A stretch of 64,000 nucleotides of DNA from JABDJX01 sp039942715 (GCA_039942715.1 JBDVBY010000007.1:620001-684000), one strand, 5' to 3'. Positions 34,611-44,300 are shown, counted from the stretch's first letter. Program-made: numbers and translations. The notes: a model not told the origin generated them from the letters alone.

Positions 34611-36434
34611 GTGGAGCAGTACGTGAATGTAGCACATCAGACCTCTGATCGCTCGCATGGGCGGATCACTTTATTCCACGCACTTGTGGTCGTAGCGTCG
34701 CTTATGGTGACGCTAACGGCATGGCAATACTCGAAAATTCAGGTCGATCGGAAAACTCAACTTGCCTATGAAGCGGCGCGAGATCAGGCGTTGGGATTGA
34801 TCGTGGATCGCATGGCAAAATACGAAGATGCCTTGTGGGCAGGGGTGGCGGCAGTCGAATCTCATGGTCGCGACATTGCGTATCGTGACTGGAAAGCCTT
34901 CGCACAAACACTGCGCATCGAGGAACGATACCCAGGAATCAATGGGATCGGCATTATTCATTTTCTGCCAACCAATGCGCTTTCCAGTTACCTTGCCAAG
35001 CACCGCTTTGATCGCAGAGACTTTCGCGTTTTTCCTCCCCATGACCAGCCAATGAATATGCCGATCACGTTTGTTGAACCGGAAGCGGGGAATGCAGCAG
35101 CCGTTGGGTTGGATATTGCGCATGAAACAAACCGCCGTACTGCGGCGCTGGCTAGTCGCGATACCGGGCTGGCAAGGATCACCGCGCCGATCACGCTTGT
35201 GCAAGACGCTGATCAAACGGCCGGGTTTCTATTTTACGCGCCGTTTTACAGAGCGGGCATAGCGGACAGTGTCGACGGGCGTCAGGCGGGATTTCTAGGG
35301 ACGGTTTATGCGCCTTTTGTCGTGCACAGGCTAATGGAAGGGCTGTTGGACCAGGGGCTCAGGGATATCCATTTCAGTATCACTGACGCAGAAGAGCTGA
35401 TTTACGATGAGCACGACGCGCAAGATGCGTCGTTCGATCCCAATCCGTTGTTCTCGGAACAGGTGTCTTTGGAGCTATATGGACGAACGTGGACATTGGA
35501 TATGCGAACTGATTTGGGGTTTCGCGAAAACAACACGGTCGCCAAGCCGATTTTCATCCTGATTGCGGGGCTGTTTATTGAGGCGCTGATCATCACTTTG
35601 TTGGTGCAGATGTCGCGCGCTAACCATCGTGCGGTTTCTTACGCAGACGAAGTGACGGTTGCTTTACGCGCGCAGAGCAACACGCTGGCCAAGACCAATG
35701 TGGAGCTATCCGCAAAAAATCAGGAACTTGAGCAGTTTGCCTATATTGCCTCGCATGACCTGAAAACGCCGATGCGCGGAATTGCTGGATTGACCGAGAT
35801 GGTTGAAGAGGACTTGGAAGAGTATTTCGCCTCTGCTGAAGCCAATCCAGATGTGGCTAAAAATCTTCAGCGTATTCACGACCGATTGCAGCGGATGGAT
35901 ACGCTGACGCGTAGTATCATGGAGTATGCACAGATCGGTGCAAAAACCGACGAAAATGGTCCGCTTGCGCTTGATGAATTCGTCGTGGTCTTAGCTTTGG
36001 ATTTTGGTCTGGACGAAGACCAGATACAGCTAAGTGGTGATGTTAAGCTTGTTGAAACGGACACGTTTCACTTGCGCCGTATTCTTGAAAACCTCGTTGG
36101 CAATGCCGTCAAATATCATGATGGGAACAACAGGCTGCGTATCCGGGTAAAGGTACACTCAACAGGAGACACATGTCGCGTTTCGGTGAGCGACAATGGC
36201 CCTGGTATTGCCCCTGAATTTCACACGCGGATATTCGACGTCTTTCAAACGCTTCAATCGACCGAGGGCAGTGACAGTACCGGAATCGGACTGTCCATTG
36301 TCAAGAAAGCCGTCGAACGTCATGGGCATGATGTTACTCTGACATCTGCTGTTGGTCATGGGTCTACGTTCACGTTTGATTGGCCAAACGAACCCGCACG
36401 AAGCCCCTCTGAAATTATAGACAGGGCTGCATGA
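34611..36434 (+). CDS. CHASE-domain sensor histidine kinase
   Basis: The 607-residue membrane kinase has an N-terminal helix (about 22-42), a periplasmic CHASE domain (about 85-260, with RYPGINGIGIIHFLP and DTGLARITAPITLVQD), a second helix (about 306-328), a coiled stretch, then HisKA with His382 (IASHDLKTPMRG) and an HATPase domain (NLVGNAVKYHDG, DNGPGIAPE, TGIGLSIVKK). The start is GTG 34611. The receiver gene follows after one base. CHASE domains bind small extracellular ligands such as adenine-type molecules or peptides; the ligand here is not known. Confidence 0.93.
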   Translation: MEQYVNVAHQTSDRSHGRITLFHALVVVASLMVTLTAWQYSKIQVDRKTQLAYEAARDQALGLIVDRMAKYEDALWAGVAAVESHGRDIAYRDWKAFAQTLRIEERYPGINGIGIIHFLPTNALSSYLAKHRFDRRDFRVFPPHDQPMNMPITFVEPEAGNAAAVGLDIAHETNRRTAALASRDTGLARITAPITLVQDADQTAGFLFYAPFYRAGIADSVDGRQAGFLGTVYAPFVVHRLMEGLLDQGLRDIHFSITDAEELIYDEHDAQDASFDPNPLFSEQVSLELYGRTWTLDMRTDLGFRENNTVAKPIFILIAGLFIEALIITLLVQMSRANHRAVSYADEVTVALRAQSNTLAKTNVELSAKNQELEQFAYIASHDLKTPMRGIAGLTEMVEEDLEEYFASAEANPDVAKNLQRIHDRLQRMDTLTRSIMEYAQIGAKTDENGPLALDEFVVVLALDFGLDEDQIQLSGDVKLVETDTFHLRRILENLVGNAVKYHDGNNRLRIRVKVHSTGDTCRVSVSDNGPGIAPEFHTRIFDVFQTLQSTEGSDSTGIGLSIVKKAVERHGHDVTLTSAVGHGSTFTFDWPNEPARSPSEIIDRAA

Positions 36435-36435
36435 C

Positions 36436-36861
36436 ATGAAAGACAGGGTCAATATTCTGTTGGTCGAGGACAACGATCTGGACGTTGAGATTCTTCAGCG
36501 TGGGCTGAAAAAGCTTGGTACACCAAATTCTCTGGTGCGGGCGAGAGATGGGCTGGAAGCCTTGCAGATTTTGACCGATGATCTGGAAAAGAACGAACTT
36601 CCAACGCCCTATGTTATCCTTCTGGATATCAACATGCCTCGCATGAATGGTCATGAGTTTCTGGAAAAACTGCGCACGACAGACAGTATAAAGGACGCGC
36701 GCGTCTTCGTTTTCACGACCTCTGATAGCAAAAAGGACGTAGGGCTTGCGTATCAAAACAATGCCAACGGCTACATTGTGAAGCCTGACAGTTCTTCGGA
36801 ACTCAAAGATGTGCTTCAGGTTTTGCAACGGTTCTGGGCGATCTGCGAACATCCCGCATAG
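36436..36861 (+). CDS. single-domain response regulator (Rcp1-like)
   Basis: The 141-residue CheY-like protein has acidic residues in LLVEDNDLDVEIL (about 8-20), phosphorylation Asp64 in ILLDINMPRMNG, Thr-Thr at FVFTTSD and Lys in GYIVKPD. It has no output domain. The form LLVEDNDLD and the NMPRMNG loop match Rcp1-type receivers paired with bacteriophytochrome or CHASE kinases. It starts one base after the kinase stop, so the two are a cognate pair that probably acts by phosphorelay or protein contact. Confidence 0.93.
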   Translation: MKDRVNILLVEDNDLDVEILQRGLKKLGTPNSLVRARDGLEALQILTDDLEKNELPTPYVILLDINMPRMNGHEFLEKLRTTDSIKDARVFVFTTSDSKKDVGLAYQNNANGYIVKPDSSSELKDVLQVLQRFWAICEHPA

Positions 36862-37012
36862 GGCGGCTTTAAGAAATCGTTTTGGGCGCGGCGCACGGTG
36901 ATCCATCCAGACGGGGACAGGTGTGAATTGCGCGGCTTTTGCGGGAGAAAGGCCTCAGGTAAACTGTGGCGCGTTGTGCGCTGCTCGACGTTTCGTAAAT
37001 GACACGGCAGAT

Positions 37013-37996
37013 CTAGCTATCCGTTTGCATTTCCGTCCAAAGCCGCGCGACGTACTCTTGCGCTGCTTTTACACGGGTCGGCAGCGTCGTTGCGTCCGCG
37101 CTGGGTAACTTGATTGTCACCTGCAAATTGCGCGCAATCTCGTAACGCGCGCGGCACATTTGCGTGTCTGCGTGGCATTCAACCGTACCAGAGGGCAATT
37201 GAACGTCTGCGGAGTGCCATCCTCGAGCGTCGTCGTCGGGCGGAACGCGGTTCTCATCGTAGGAAAACGTTACTTCTTCATTCGGCGCGTTGCGGCACCA
37301 CTCGGTAAAGGTAACATCGCTGCGTGATTGGCACCACTGTGCCAGTTGGCGAAACGTCACACAGGGAGCCGCACACTCGGCGGATTTGCGGGCAACCGTG
37401 ATTTGATGAAAGATCGCCACTTCGCCCGGCAAACGATCAAGGTCTGAGGCGGTGGCGAAATCCGTTTGGCAGGGCCCGATCGTCCCGTTTTCCAGTAAAC
37501 AGACGTAATGGGTGTCGATTTGTGGGGATGTTGGAAACGAAATCGGCGTGCGCCCCAAGCGCCCTTTTACGGAAAGACGCTGAGGCTCAAGTTGGGTGTC
37601 TTGCATGCTATTTGAATTTTGCGCGACGGGCGCATCTGCCTCAAGCCCCAAGGCCAGGAGGGCCAAAAGCGGAAGGCCCAATGCCAAGGCCATCAGCCCA
37701 GTCTGAATAAACTTCTCAGGGCGCCACGTAGCAACGCCCAGCCCCACCAAATTCCCCAAGCCCAATAGAAACACAGGGAACAAGGCCAAAGCCGCCACCA
37801 GAACAAGCGGCACTGTGCCACCGGGCGAGAGTAGCGATGAGAGATAGATCAGGATCGTGCCGACCGCTCCAATGATCATGGCGGCCATGGAATTACGCGC
37901 CTTTGGCGCTGTGCCGGCGCGCGCGCGCAAGACCGCAAGAACCACAGCGATTGTGTAAAAGCTAAAGTATATAAAAGAGAGCGATAAAAGCGACAT
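37013..37996 (-). CDS. membrane protein of unknown function
   Basis: The 327-residue protein has four hydrophobic helices in its first 120 residues (near 5-23, 36-56, 62-83, 97-115) and then a soluble domain of about 200 residues, probably periplasmic. That domain has six or more Cys (VCLLENGTIGPC, SAECAAPC, WCQSRSD, EWCR, VECHADTQMC), which suggests disulfides. I do not recognise the family. The neighbouring small exported protein gene starts four bases upstream, so they may be expressed together. Confidence 0.75.
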   Translation of the reverse strand: MSLLSLSFIYFSFYTIAVVLAVLRARAGTAPKARNSMAAMIIGAVGTILIYLSSLLSPGGTVPLVLVAALALFPVFLLGLGNLVGLGVATWRPEKFIQTGLMALALGLPLLALLALGLEADAPVAQNSNSMQDTQLEPQRLSVKGRLGRTPISFPTSPQIDTHYVCLLENGTIGPCQTDFATASDLDRLPGEVAIFHQITVARKSAECAAPCVTFRQLAQWCQSRSDVTFTEWCRNAPNEEVTFSYDENRVPPDDDARGWHSADVQLPSGTVECHADTQMCRARYEIARNLQVTIKLPSADATTLPTRVKAAQEYVARLWTEMQTDS

Positions 37997-37999
37997 GTG

Positions 38000-38557
38000 C
38001 TACATCATTAATGCGCCAAGGGATTTTTCCGTAAAGACGCGAATATAATCTCCGGGCGAAGACCCGGCCCAAAACACCCATAACCGGTGCGGGTCTTCTT
38101 CGTCTATCCAAACTCTGTCGCCAGCCTCAAGTCCGCGCAATTCGGTGCCAATATAGACCACTTTGGTGTTGGCCAGAAAATCGGTGGCGGCCATTGTATC
38201 CTCTAACGCGGCGACACCAAGGATCGGGGCGTCGAAGTAAACAAAGCCCATTTGTGTGCTGGCGACGCTGTCAAAGAACACATAGTGGCTGGCCACGGTG
38301 GTGCCTGCGGGGATTAGACCGTTTTGCCCGCCGATGTCGACGCGGATGGGTTCGGGCAGGATAATGTTTTGATCTTCGTCAAAAGCATAAAGGTTGTCAT
38401 CGTCGAAATTGTCATAGCCAACTTCAAACGACGGGTCGGTCTCAAGCTTGACGAACTGACCCGCGCCGTTCTGGCGCAGGACATCACCGTCCAGAACAAT
38501 CGCATTTGCCGGAAACGCGCATAAGGTAGTAACGGCCAAAAGCAGTGCAAATTTCAT
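38000..38557 (-). CDS. small exported protein of unknown function
   Basis: The 185-residue product starts with a Sec signal (MKFALLLAVTTLCAFPANA). The start at 38557 has AGAGAGGG upstream and was chosen over a longer frame from 38770 that runs through the rraA gene. The mature part is acidic, with YDNFDDDNLYAFDEDQN and TTVASHYVFFDS, and no Cys. Beta-rich, Ca-binding-like Asp clusters are visible, but I cannot name a family. It overlaps nothing and is followed three bases later by the membrane protein gene. Confidence 0.75.
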   Translation of the reverse strand: MKFALLLAVTTLCAFPANAIVLDGDVLRQNGAGQFVKLETDPSFEVGYDNFDDDNLYAFDEDQNIILPEPIRVDIGGQNGLIPAGTTVASHYVFFDSVASTQMGFVYFDAPILGVAALEDTMAATDFLANTKVVYIGTELRGLEAGDRVWIDEEDPHRLWVFWAGSSPGDYIRVFTEKSLGALMM

Positions 38558-38651
38558 CGGCAACCCTCTCTTGCTCGCATACCTAACCGACAAAGCACTG
38601 ATATCAGGCCAGGAAACGAAGCAGGTCACAGAGATGTGTACTGTACGCGGC

Positions 38652-39359
38652 TTACCTGTTGTTCCTGGCCCGCCAGGCTGCAAATTCTTCCAGGTTCTCG
38701 TCGCGCGTCGCGGGATAAAGCCCGATGATCGACGCCCCGCCTTTAACCTTTTCCACGACAAAGTCTTCATAGGCGGTCATCTCGACTGCCTCATCGCCGA
38801 TCTCATCGGCAATATGAGCCGGGATCACGATCACCGAGTCATTGTCGCCAACGATGATATCCCCGGGAAAGACCGGCGCATCGCCACAGCCGATGGGGAC
38901 GTTGATGTCGATGGCCTCGTTGATTGTGAGGTTGGTTGGGCTGGAGGGCCGCGAGTGATAGGCGCGCATGTTGAGGTCTTTGATCGTGTCGGCATCTCGA
39001 AAGCCGCCATCGGTTACAATGCCTTCGCCGCCCCGCATCATCAGGCGTGTGATCAGAATATCACCCGCAGACGCGGCGCGTGCGTCTTTGCGACTGTCCA
39101 TAACCATCACATGGCCCTTTGGGCATTGCTCGATCGCGGCGCGCTGGGGGTGGTCAGGATTGCGGAACTCGGCCAGTGTGTTGCGATCTTCGCGCGCAGG
39201 CATGTAGCGCAGGGTAAAGGCGGGGCCGACCATGTTGCGGGTCTTGGGCCCAAGTGGGCGGACGTCTTGGATCACCTGATTGCGTAATCCGCGTTTATAA
39301 AGCGCGGTGGCGAGGGTGGCGACAGACACGTCGCGCAGTTTTTCAATTGTTGAAGTCAT
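38652..39359 (-). CDS. RraA/HMG-aldolase-like protein
   Basis: The 235-residue protein has the swivel fold of RraA-like proteins: the loop GGEGIVTDGGFRDADTI (about 110-126) supplies the Arg-Asp pair that binds pyruvate or metal in HMG/CHA aldolases, and GCGDAPVFPGDIIVGDNDSV is conserved. In true aldolases the Arg-Asp pair is needed; it is present here. The ATG overlaps the stop of the IlvD-type dehydratase, suggesting that the 2-keto-3-deoxy sugar acid made by the dehydratase is the substrate. This is inference. Confidence 0.85.
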   Translation of the reverse strand: MTSTIEKLRDVSVATLATALYKRGLRNQVIQDVRPLGPKTRNMVGPAFTLRYMPAREDRNTLAEFRNPDHPQRAAIEQCPKGHVMVMDSRKDARAASAGDILITRLMMRGGEGIVTDGGFRDADTIKDLNMRAYHSRPSSPTNLTINEAIDINVPIGCGDAPVFPGDIIVGDNDSVIVIPAHIADEIGDEAVEMTAYEDFVVEKVKGGASIIGLYPATRDENLEEFAAWRARNNR

Positions 39360-41092
39360 TAGTTAATCTCTGGTTCCGGGACAGGTGCGCCAAAATCGGT
39401 TTTCAGGAAGTCAAAGTCGCAGCCTTTGTCGGCCTGCTCAATATGCTTGCTGAACATGTAGCCATAGCCACGCTCGTAGCGCGGGGCAGGGGGTGTCCAT
39501 TTGGCGCGGCGCGCTTCCATTTCTTCGTCGGTGAGGTTTACAGACAAAACCCGCCCCGGAACATCAAGCGTGATGATGTCGCCTGTTTCGATCAACGCGA
39601 GTGGGCCGCCGATAAACGCTTCAGGCGCGACATGCAGAATGCAGGCGCCGTAAGAAGTGCCTGACATACGCGCATCCGACAGGCGCACCATATCGCGGTG
39701 CCCGTCTTTGAGCAGGGCCTTTGGCATCGGGATCATGCCCCATTCTGGCATGCCCGGCCCACCTTGAGGCCCGGCGTTGCGCAGCACCAATACGTGGTCA
39801 GATGTCATCGGGTAATTCTCGTCGTTGATGATCTTTTTCAGATCGTCATAGCTGTCCGCGACAATGGCCGGACCGGAGTGGTTGTGAAACTTGGGATTGC
39901 ACGCAGCGGGTTTGATCACTGCGCCATCAGGGGCAAGGTTGCCGCGAAGCACCGCAAGCGAACCTTCGTGATAGACCGGATTGGAAAGCGGGCGGATAAC
40001 GTCGTCATTGTAGTTTACTGCACCTTCGATCCCGTCGCCCAAAGGCTTGCCAGTGACGGTTGTGACAGTCAGATCAAGCTGATCGCCAAGTTCATTCATC
40101 AAGGCAGGTAAGCCCCCAGCATAAAAGAAGTCTTCCATCAGGTAGGTATCGCCTGAAGGGCGCAGGTTGGCGAGCACGGGCACTTCGCGGCCCACAGCAT
40201 CCAGATCATCAAGGCCCCAGTCGATACCAGCACGGCGTGCCATCGCGATCAGGTGAATAATGGCGTTGGTGGAACAGCCGGTGGCCATAGCGACTGCTGT
40301 TGCGTTGCGGGTGGCTTCTTTGGTGATGATCTTATCCGGGGTCAGGTCTTCCCAGACCATATCCACGATGCGCCGTCCGCAGGCGGCTGCCATGCGCTTG
40401 TGACCTGCATCGGGCGCTGGGATCGACGAGGCACCGGGCAAGGTCAGACCGAAGCCTTCGGCAATCGACATCATCGTAGAAGCCGTGCCCATCGTCATGC
40501 AGGTGCCGTAAGAGCGCGCGATGCCGCTTTCAACGCCGTCCCACTCGGTTTTGCCGATGGTACCAGCGCGCCGCTCGTCCCAGTATTTCCAAACGTCTGT
40601 GCCTGAACCAAGCTTTTGGCCCGCGTAGTTGCCGCGCAACATCGCGCCCGCGGGCATGAAAATGAACGGAATCCCCATCGAAATAGCACCCATGATCAGC
40701 GCCGGAGTCGACTTATCACAGCCGCCTAGCAGCACCACACCGTCCACGGGATGCGAACGAAGCGTCTCTTCAACCTCCATTGCGCCCATATTGCGATACA
40801 ACATCGACGTGGGTTTCAAAAATTGTTCGGAAAAATCATGCACCGGCAGTTCGGCCGGCATGCCGCCCGCCTGCAAGATTCCGCGCCGAACGAACTCGGC
40901 GCGATCGCGCAGATGATGGTGACACGGAGACAGGTCAGACCATGTGTTGATGATCGCAATGACAGGCTTGCCTGCCCAGTCTTCATCTCCCAAACCCATT
41001 TGCCGCGCGCGGCTGCGGTGGCCCATCGAGCGCAGATCATCCGGTGCAAACCAGCGCGCAGAACGCAGATCGTCGTATGCTTTTTTCTTCAT
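39359..41092 (-). CDS. IlvD/Edd-family sugar-acid dehydratase
   Basis: The 577-residue Fe-S dehydratase starts MKKKAYDDLRSARWFAPDDL; the ATG at 41092 has GGCGAG just before it, and the 37 extra upstream codons of the open frame look untranslated. Family marks are INTWSDLSPCHHHLRD (first Cys), GGCDKSTPALIMG (second), GTCMTMGTASTM (third) and the Ser-base region DARMSGTSYG. The opening SARWFAPDDLRSMGHRSRA and the early INTWSD point to the arabinonate/xylonate/gluconate dehydratase branch rather than branched-chain amino-acid IlvD. It is followed by an RraA-like gene with one-base overlap. Confidence 0.9.
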   Translation of the reverse strand: MKKKAYDDLRSARWFAPDDLRSMGHRSRARQMGLGDEDWAGKPVIAIINTWSDLSPCHHHLRDRAEFVRRGILQAGGMPAELPVHDFSEQFLKPTSMLYRNMGAMEVEETLRSHPVDGVVLLGGCDKSTPALIMGAISMGIPFIFMPAGAMLRGNYAGQKLGSGTDVWKYWDERRAGTIGKTEWDGVESGIARSYGTCMTMGTASTMMSIAEGFGLTLPGASSIPAPDAGHKRMAAACGRRIVDMVWEDLTPDKIITKEATRNATAVAMATGCSTNAIIHLIAMARRAGIDWGLDDLDAVGREVPVLANLRPSGDTYLMEDFFYAGGLPALMNELGDQLDLTVTTVTGKPLGDGIEGAVNYNDDVIRPLSNPVYHEGSLAVLRGNLAPDGAVIKPAACNPKFHNHSGPAIVADSYDDLKKIINDENYPMTSDHVLVLRNAGPQGGPGMPEWGMIPMPKALLKDGHRDMVRLSDARMSGTSYGACILHVAPEAFIGGPLALIETGDIITLDVPGRVLSVNLTDEEMEARRAKWTPPAPRYERGYGYMFSKHIEQADKGCDFDFLKTDFGAPVPEPEIN

Positions 41093-41368
41093 CTCGCCAT
41101 CACCCCATCCCGTTTCACAACAGAGTGCGCGGGCGCGCGAGCTTGAACAAGCCCCAAATTGTGTTCGACGTTTAGTGACGGAGAAATCTAGCAACCACGA
41201 CATCTTGTGGTTGTGTTGGCGTGAACCACATTTAACTGGTAAAAAGCCGCCTAAATTCCCGTAACGTCACGTTAAAACTGGATCTACGGTCACGTTTTCG
41301 CCACTTTTATTGACGAACTTGCACACGTGGCCATCTGCCCGGCCTAATCTGTCTGTGGGGACAAAGAC

Positions 41369-41578
41369 ATGACACTACTGCCTGCCATTCTGGTATTGAT
41401 GTTGGTTACTTTTGTCGTTTGGTTTTTCTGGCCCAATGTGGTCGATCCATTAACGCGTAGTTCGGCTGCGCGCTCTAAACGGACCGAGGCTGACACCGTC
41501 GCCGAGGATCTGTTTGAGGTGTGGGCAAAGCACGGGCGTGCCAAAGGGCTTTTGATGCCCGATGCGCGTAATTCATAA
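41369..41578 (+). CDS. small single-helix membrane protein
   Basis: The 69-residue frame has one N-terminal membrane helix (about 4-22, LLPAILVLMLVTFVVWFFW), followed by a basic then acidic cytoplasmic tail with DLFEVWAKHG. GGGG lies 10 bases before the ATG. I do not recognise the family. It lies 130 bases before clpP on the same strand, but the gap is large, and there is no evidence they are linked. Confidence 0.55.
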   Translation: MTLLPAILVLMLVTFVVWFFWPNVVDPLTRSSAARSKRTEADTVAEDLFEVWAKHGRAKGLLMPDARNS

Positions 41579-41709
41579 ACATTTCTCTGCCTGCATTGTT
41601 TTCAGGCCGTCGCTGACCTAGGTGCTCTTGCAGGCCCCGGGTCACGATAATAAGACTCTGGAAACATCCTCGGCGTAAAAGCGCATTAGAGTTAAGGCAG
41701 GCATTGCAT

Positions 41710-42339
41710 ATGAACGATCCCGTAGAGACGTATATGAACCTTGTTCCCATGGTGGTTGAGCAGACCAGCCGGGGCGAGCGTGCGTATGATATTTTTTCAA
41801 GACTACTCAAAGAACGCATCGTGTTCATCAATGGCCCCGTACATGACGGGATGAGTCAGTTGGTGGTGGCGCAGCTTTTGCACCTTGAGGCGGAAAATCC
41901 GACCAAAGAAATATCGATGTATATCAACAGCCCTGGCGGTGTTGTGACCGCTGGTTTGTCGATTTACGACACGATGCAGTACATCCAGCCGAAGATTGCA
42001 ACGCTGGTTGTGGGGCAGGCGGCCTCGATGGGCTCGCTTTTGCTGGCTGCTGGTGACAAGGGCATGCGGCTGTCGCTGCCCAATTCGTCGATCATGGTGC
42101 ACCAACCATCGGGCGGTTTTCAGGGACAGGCGACGGATATCATGATCCACGCGCGCCATACCGAGCGTTTGAAAACGCAATTGAACGAGATTTACGTCAA
42201 GCACACAGGCCAGACTTTGAAAAAGGTCGAGGATGCGCTTGAGCGGGATAACTTTATGACACCTGAAGAGGCGAAGGATTGGGGACTTATTGACGAGATT
42301 GTGGATTCTCGCGCCAAAGTTGGTGGTGATGACAAGTGA
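41710..42339 (+). CDS. clpP: ATP-dependent Clp protease proteolytic subunit
   Basis: The 209-residue serine protease subunit has the catalytic Ser in QAASMGSLLLAAG (about 101), His in SIMVHQPSGG (about 126) and Asp in the DIMIHAR region's downstream loop (about 175). The start ATG 41710 was chosen; a TTG two codons earlier is in frame but unlikely. It assembles two heptameric rings and works with ClpX, the next gene. The length and all key residues are normal. Confidence 0.97.
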   Translation: MNDPVETYMNLVPMVVEQTSRGERAYDIFSRLLKERIVFINGPVHDGMSQLVVAQLLHLEAENPTKEISMYINSPGGVVTAGLSIYDTMQYIQPKIATLVVGQAASMGSLLLAAGDKGMRLSLPNSSIMVHQPSGGFQGQATDIMIHARHTERLKTQLNEIYVKHTGQTLKKVEDALERDNFMTPEEAKDWGLIDEIVDSRAKVGGDDK

Positions 42340-42460
42340 TCACGTTTTAATTGGCTTTAATCTTTAATAAAATTTTGCGTTGTACCCCTGTTGGCACTGC
42401 CCTAGGATCGACAAAAAGCTACAGTAAAACTGTGGTGACAGGCCCCGAAAAGGTTGAGTG

Positions 42461-43717
42461 ATGGCGAATAATTCTGGCGACAGCAAGAACACCCTTTACT
42501 GCTCGTTTTGCGGCAAAAGCCAGCATGAGGTGCGCAAATTAATCGCCGGGCCAACGGTGTTCATCTGCGATGAATGCGTTGAACTTTGCATGGATATCAT
42601 CCGTGAAGAGACGAAAACCGCTGGGTTGAAGTCATCTGATGGTGTGCCAACGCCAACCGAAATTTGCGAAGTGTTGGACGACTACGTGATTGGTCAGGCG
42701 CATGCGAAACGGGTTTTGTCGGTCGCTGTGCACAACCATTACAAACGTCTGAACCACGCAGGCAAGTCAGATATTGAGTTGGCGAAATCCAACATCATGC
42801 TGATCGGGCCAACGGGTTGCGGTAAAACACTTCTGGCGCAAACGCTGGCGCGGATTTTGGACGTGCCGTTTACGATGGCGGATGCGACCACACTGACCGA
42901 AGCCGGATATGTGGGCGAAGATGTTGAGAATATCATTCTGAAGCTTTTGCAGGCCTCTGAATACAACGTGGAACGTGCACAACGCGGCATCGTCTACATC
43001 GACGAAGTCGATAAGATCACGCGCAAGTCTGACAATCCGTCGATCACCCGCGATGTATCGGGCGAGGGCGTGCAGCAAGCGTTGCTGAAGATTATGGAAG
43101 GCACGGTTGCTTCTGTGCCGCCACAAGGCGGGCGCAAACATCCGCAGCAGGAATTCCTGCAAGTTGATACAACGAACATTCTGTTCATTTGCGGTGGTGC
43201 TTTTGCAGGGCTTGAAAAGATTATCTCGCAACGCGGCAAAGGCTCTGCAATTGGATTTGGCGCAGATGTCAAAGACAGCGAAGCGCGCGGCGTTGGCGAA
43301 GTGTTCCAAGAGTTGGAACCAGAAGATCTTTTGAAGTTCGGTTTGATCCCTGAATTTGTAGGTCGTTTGCCGGTGATTGCGACGCTGACCGATCTGGACG
43401 AGGACGCTCTTGTGACGATCCTGACCGAGCCGAAGAACGCTTTGGTCAAGCAATACCAGCGCCTATTCGATCTCGAAGACACGCAGCTGACCTTCACCGA
43501 CGATGCGCTTAAGGCGATTGCCAAACTGGCGATCCAGCGCAAAACCGGTGCACGCGGTTTGCGCTCGATCATGGAGAACATCCTGCTGGATACGATGTTT
43601 GATCTGCCGGGGCTGGACAGCGTAACGGAGGTTGTCGTGAACGACGAGTCTGTGACAGCTGACGCAAAACCTCTGATGATCCACGCTGATGCCAAGCAGG
43701 AACCAGCAGCCAGCTAA
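42461..43717 (+). CDS. clpX: ATP-dependent Clp protease ATP-binding subunit ClpX
   Basis: The 418-residue unfoldase has the N-terminal C4 zinc domain (YCSFCGKSQHEV, FICDECVELC), Walker A GPTGCGKTLLAQT (about 115), Walker B IVYIDEVDKI, and the pore and ClpP-contact loops (RDVSGEGVQQ, LIPEFVGRLPVI). ATG 42461 is the usual ClpX start. The 120-base gap after clpP is AT-rich and may hold a separate promoter. Full length and normal. Confidence 0.97.
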   Translation: MANNSGDSKNTLYCSFCGKSQHEVRKLIAGPTVFICDECVELCMDIIREETKTAGLKSSDGVPTPTEICEVLDDYVIGQAHAKRVLSVAVHNHYKRLNHAGKSDIELAKSNIMLIGPTGCGKTLLAQTLARILDVPFTMADATTLTEAGYVGEDVENIILKLLQASEYNVERAQRGIVYIDEVDKITRKSDNPSITRDVSGEGVQQALLKIMEGTVASVPPQGGRKHPQQEFLQVDTTNILFICGGAFAGLEKIISQRGKGSAIGFGADVKDSEARGVGEVFQELEPEDLLKFGLIPEFVGRLPVIATLTDLDEDALVTILTEPKNALVKQYQRLFDLEDTQLTFTDDALKAIAKLAIQRKTGARGLRSIMENILLDTMFDLPGLDSVTEVVVNDESVTADAKPLMIHADAKQEPAAS

Positions 43718-43770
43718 CGCGTTTTGACAACGCTCCTGAAAATGGTTGTGGCTGTTGGTCTAATTGTTTT

Positions 43771-44199
43771 GTGGCTGCGCCGATCGCCTATGCAAGCTCG
43801 TTTCTTTACAGCAATCGAGTCTTTGCATCGAAACTCTTCGAGTCGATCCCCCATGACAGTGTTCTTGCCTCGCGCAGATGGCACCTAGAGCCATTTGGCT
43901 GCACTTTTGGTGTGGTCTCGCTTAAGGAAACCGCGCCGACAGAACCGCCCGAAAAATTGTCAGGCCGACGGTTTCCCTACAATATGGCAACCGATTGGCA
44001 GATAACCCCTGAACTTGAGTTGGCCCAGATAAACATGGGCTGGTTCGTTCCGTGTAAAGACTGGCTTGGTACCTCCACATTTGAAACGATGTCTCAAGCG
44101 CTGACAACTCCCGGCGGATGGTGGGCGACAAGCTCTGAGTATGTCTTCCTCTATTCAAAGCCAGCCAAGATCGCCTTTCGCCTGCGACATGGTGACTGA
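43771..44199 (+). CDS. unidentified frame, possibly a 5'-altered gene
   Basis: From GTG 43771 an open frame runs 142 codons: LFESIPHDSVLASRRWHLEP, then EKLSGRRFPYNMATDWQITP and KDWLGTSTFETMSQAL, composition like a real soluble protein. There is no ribosome site at this GTG. An overlapping frame from ATG 43742 starts with a good hydrophobic segment (VVAVGLIVLWLRR) and ends at 43888. The two may be parts of one gene split by a frameshift, with the hydrophobic start belonging to the later frame. No family recognised. Confidence 0.45.
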   Translation: MAAPIAYASSFLYSNRVFASKLFESIPHDSVLASRRWHLEPFGCTFGVVSLKETAPTEPPEKLSGRRFPYNMATDWQITPELELAQINMGWFVPCKDWLGTSTFETMSQALTTPGGWWATSSEYVFLYSKPAKIAFRLRHGD

Positions 44200-44300
44200 C
44201 TCCTGCAGTCCAACAGCCGAAAAGCGCCAAATTGCCCGGGTCTACTGGATCTTTGGGCCAGCTTGCGCCATACAAAATTGAAATCATACGAGGGTCCGAC

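Noticed and set aside
38558..38770. Longer 5' end for the small exported protein
   Set aside because: The extension overlaps the rraA-like gene on the same strand, and would bury the signal peptide; a good ribosome site lies at 38557.
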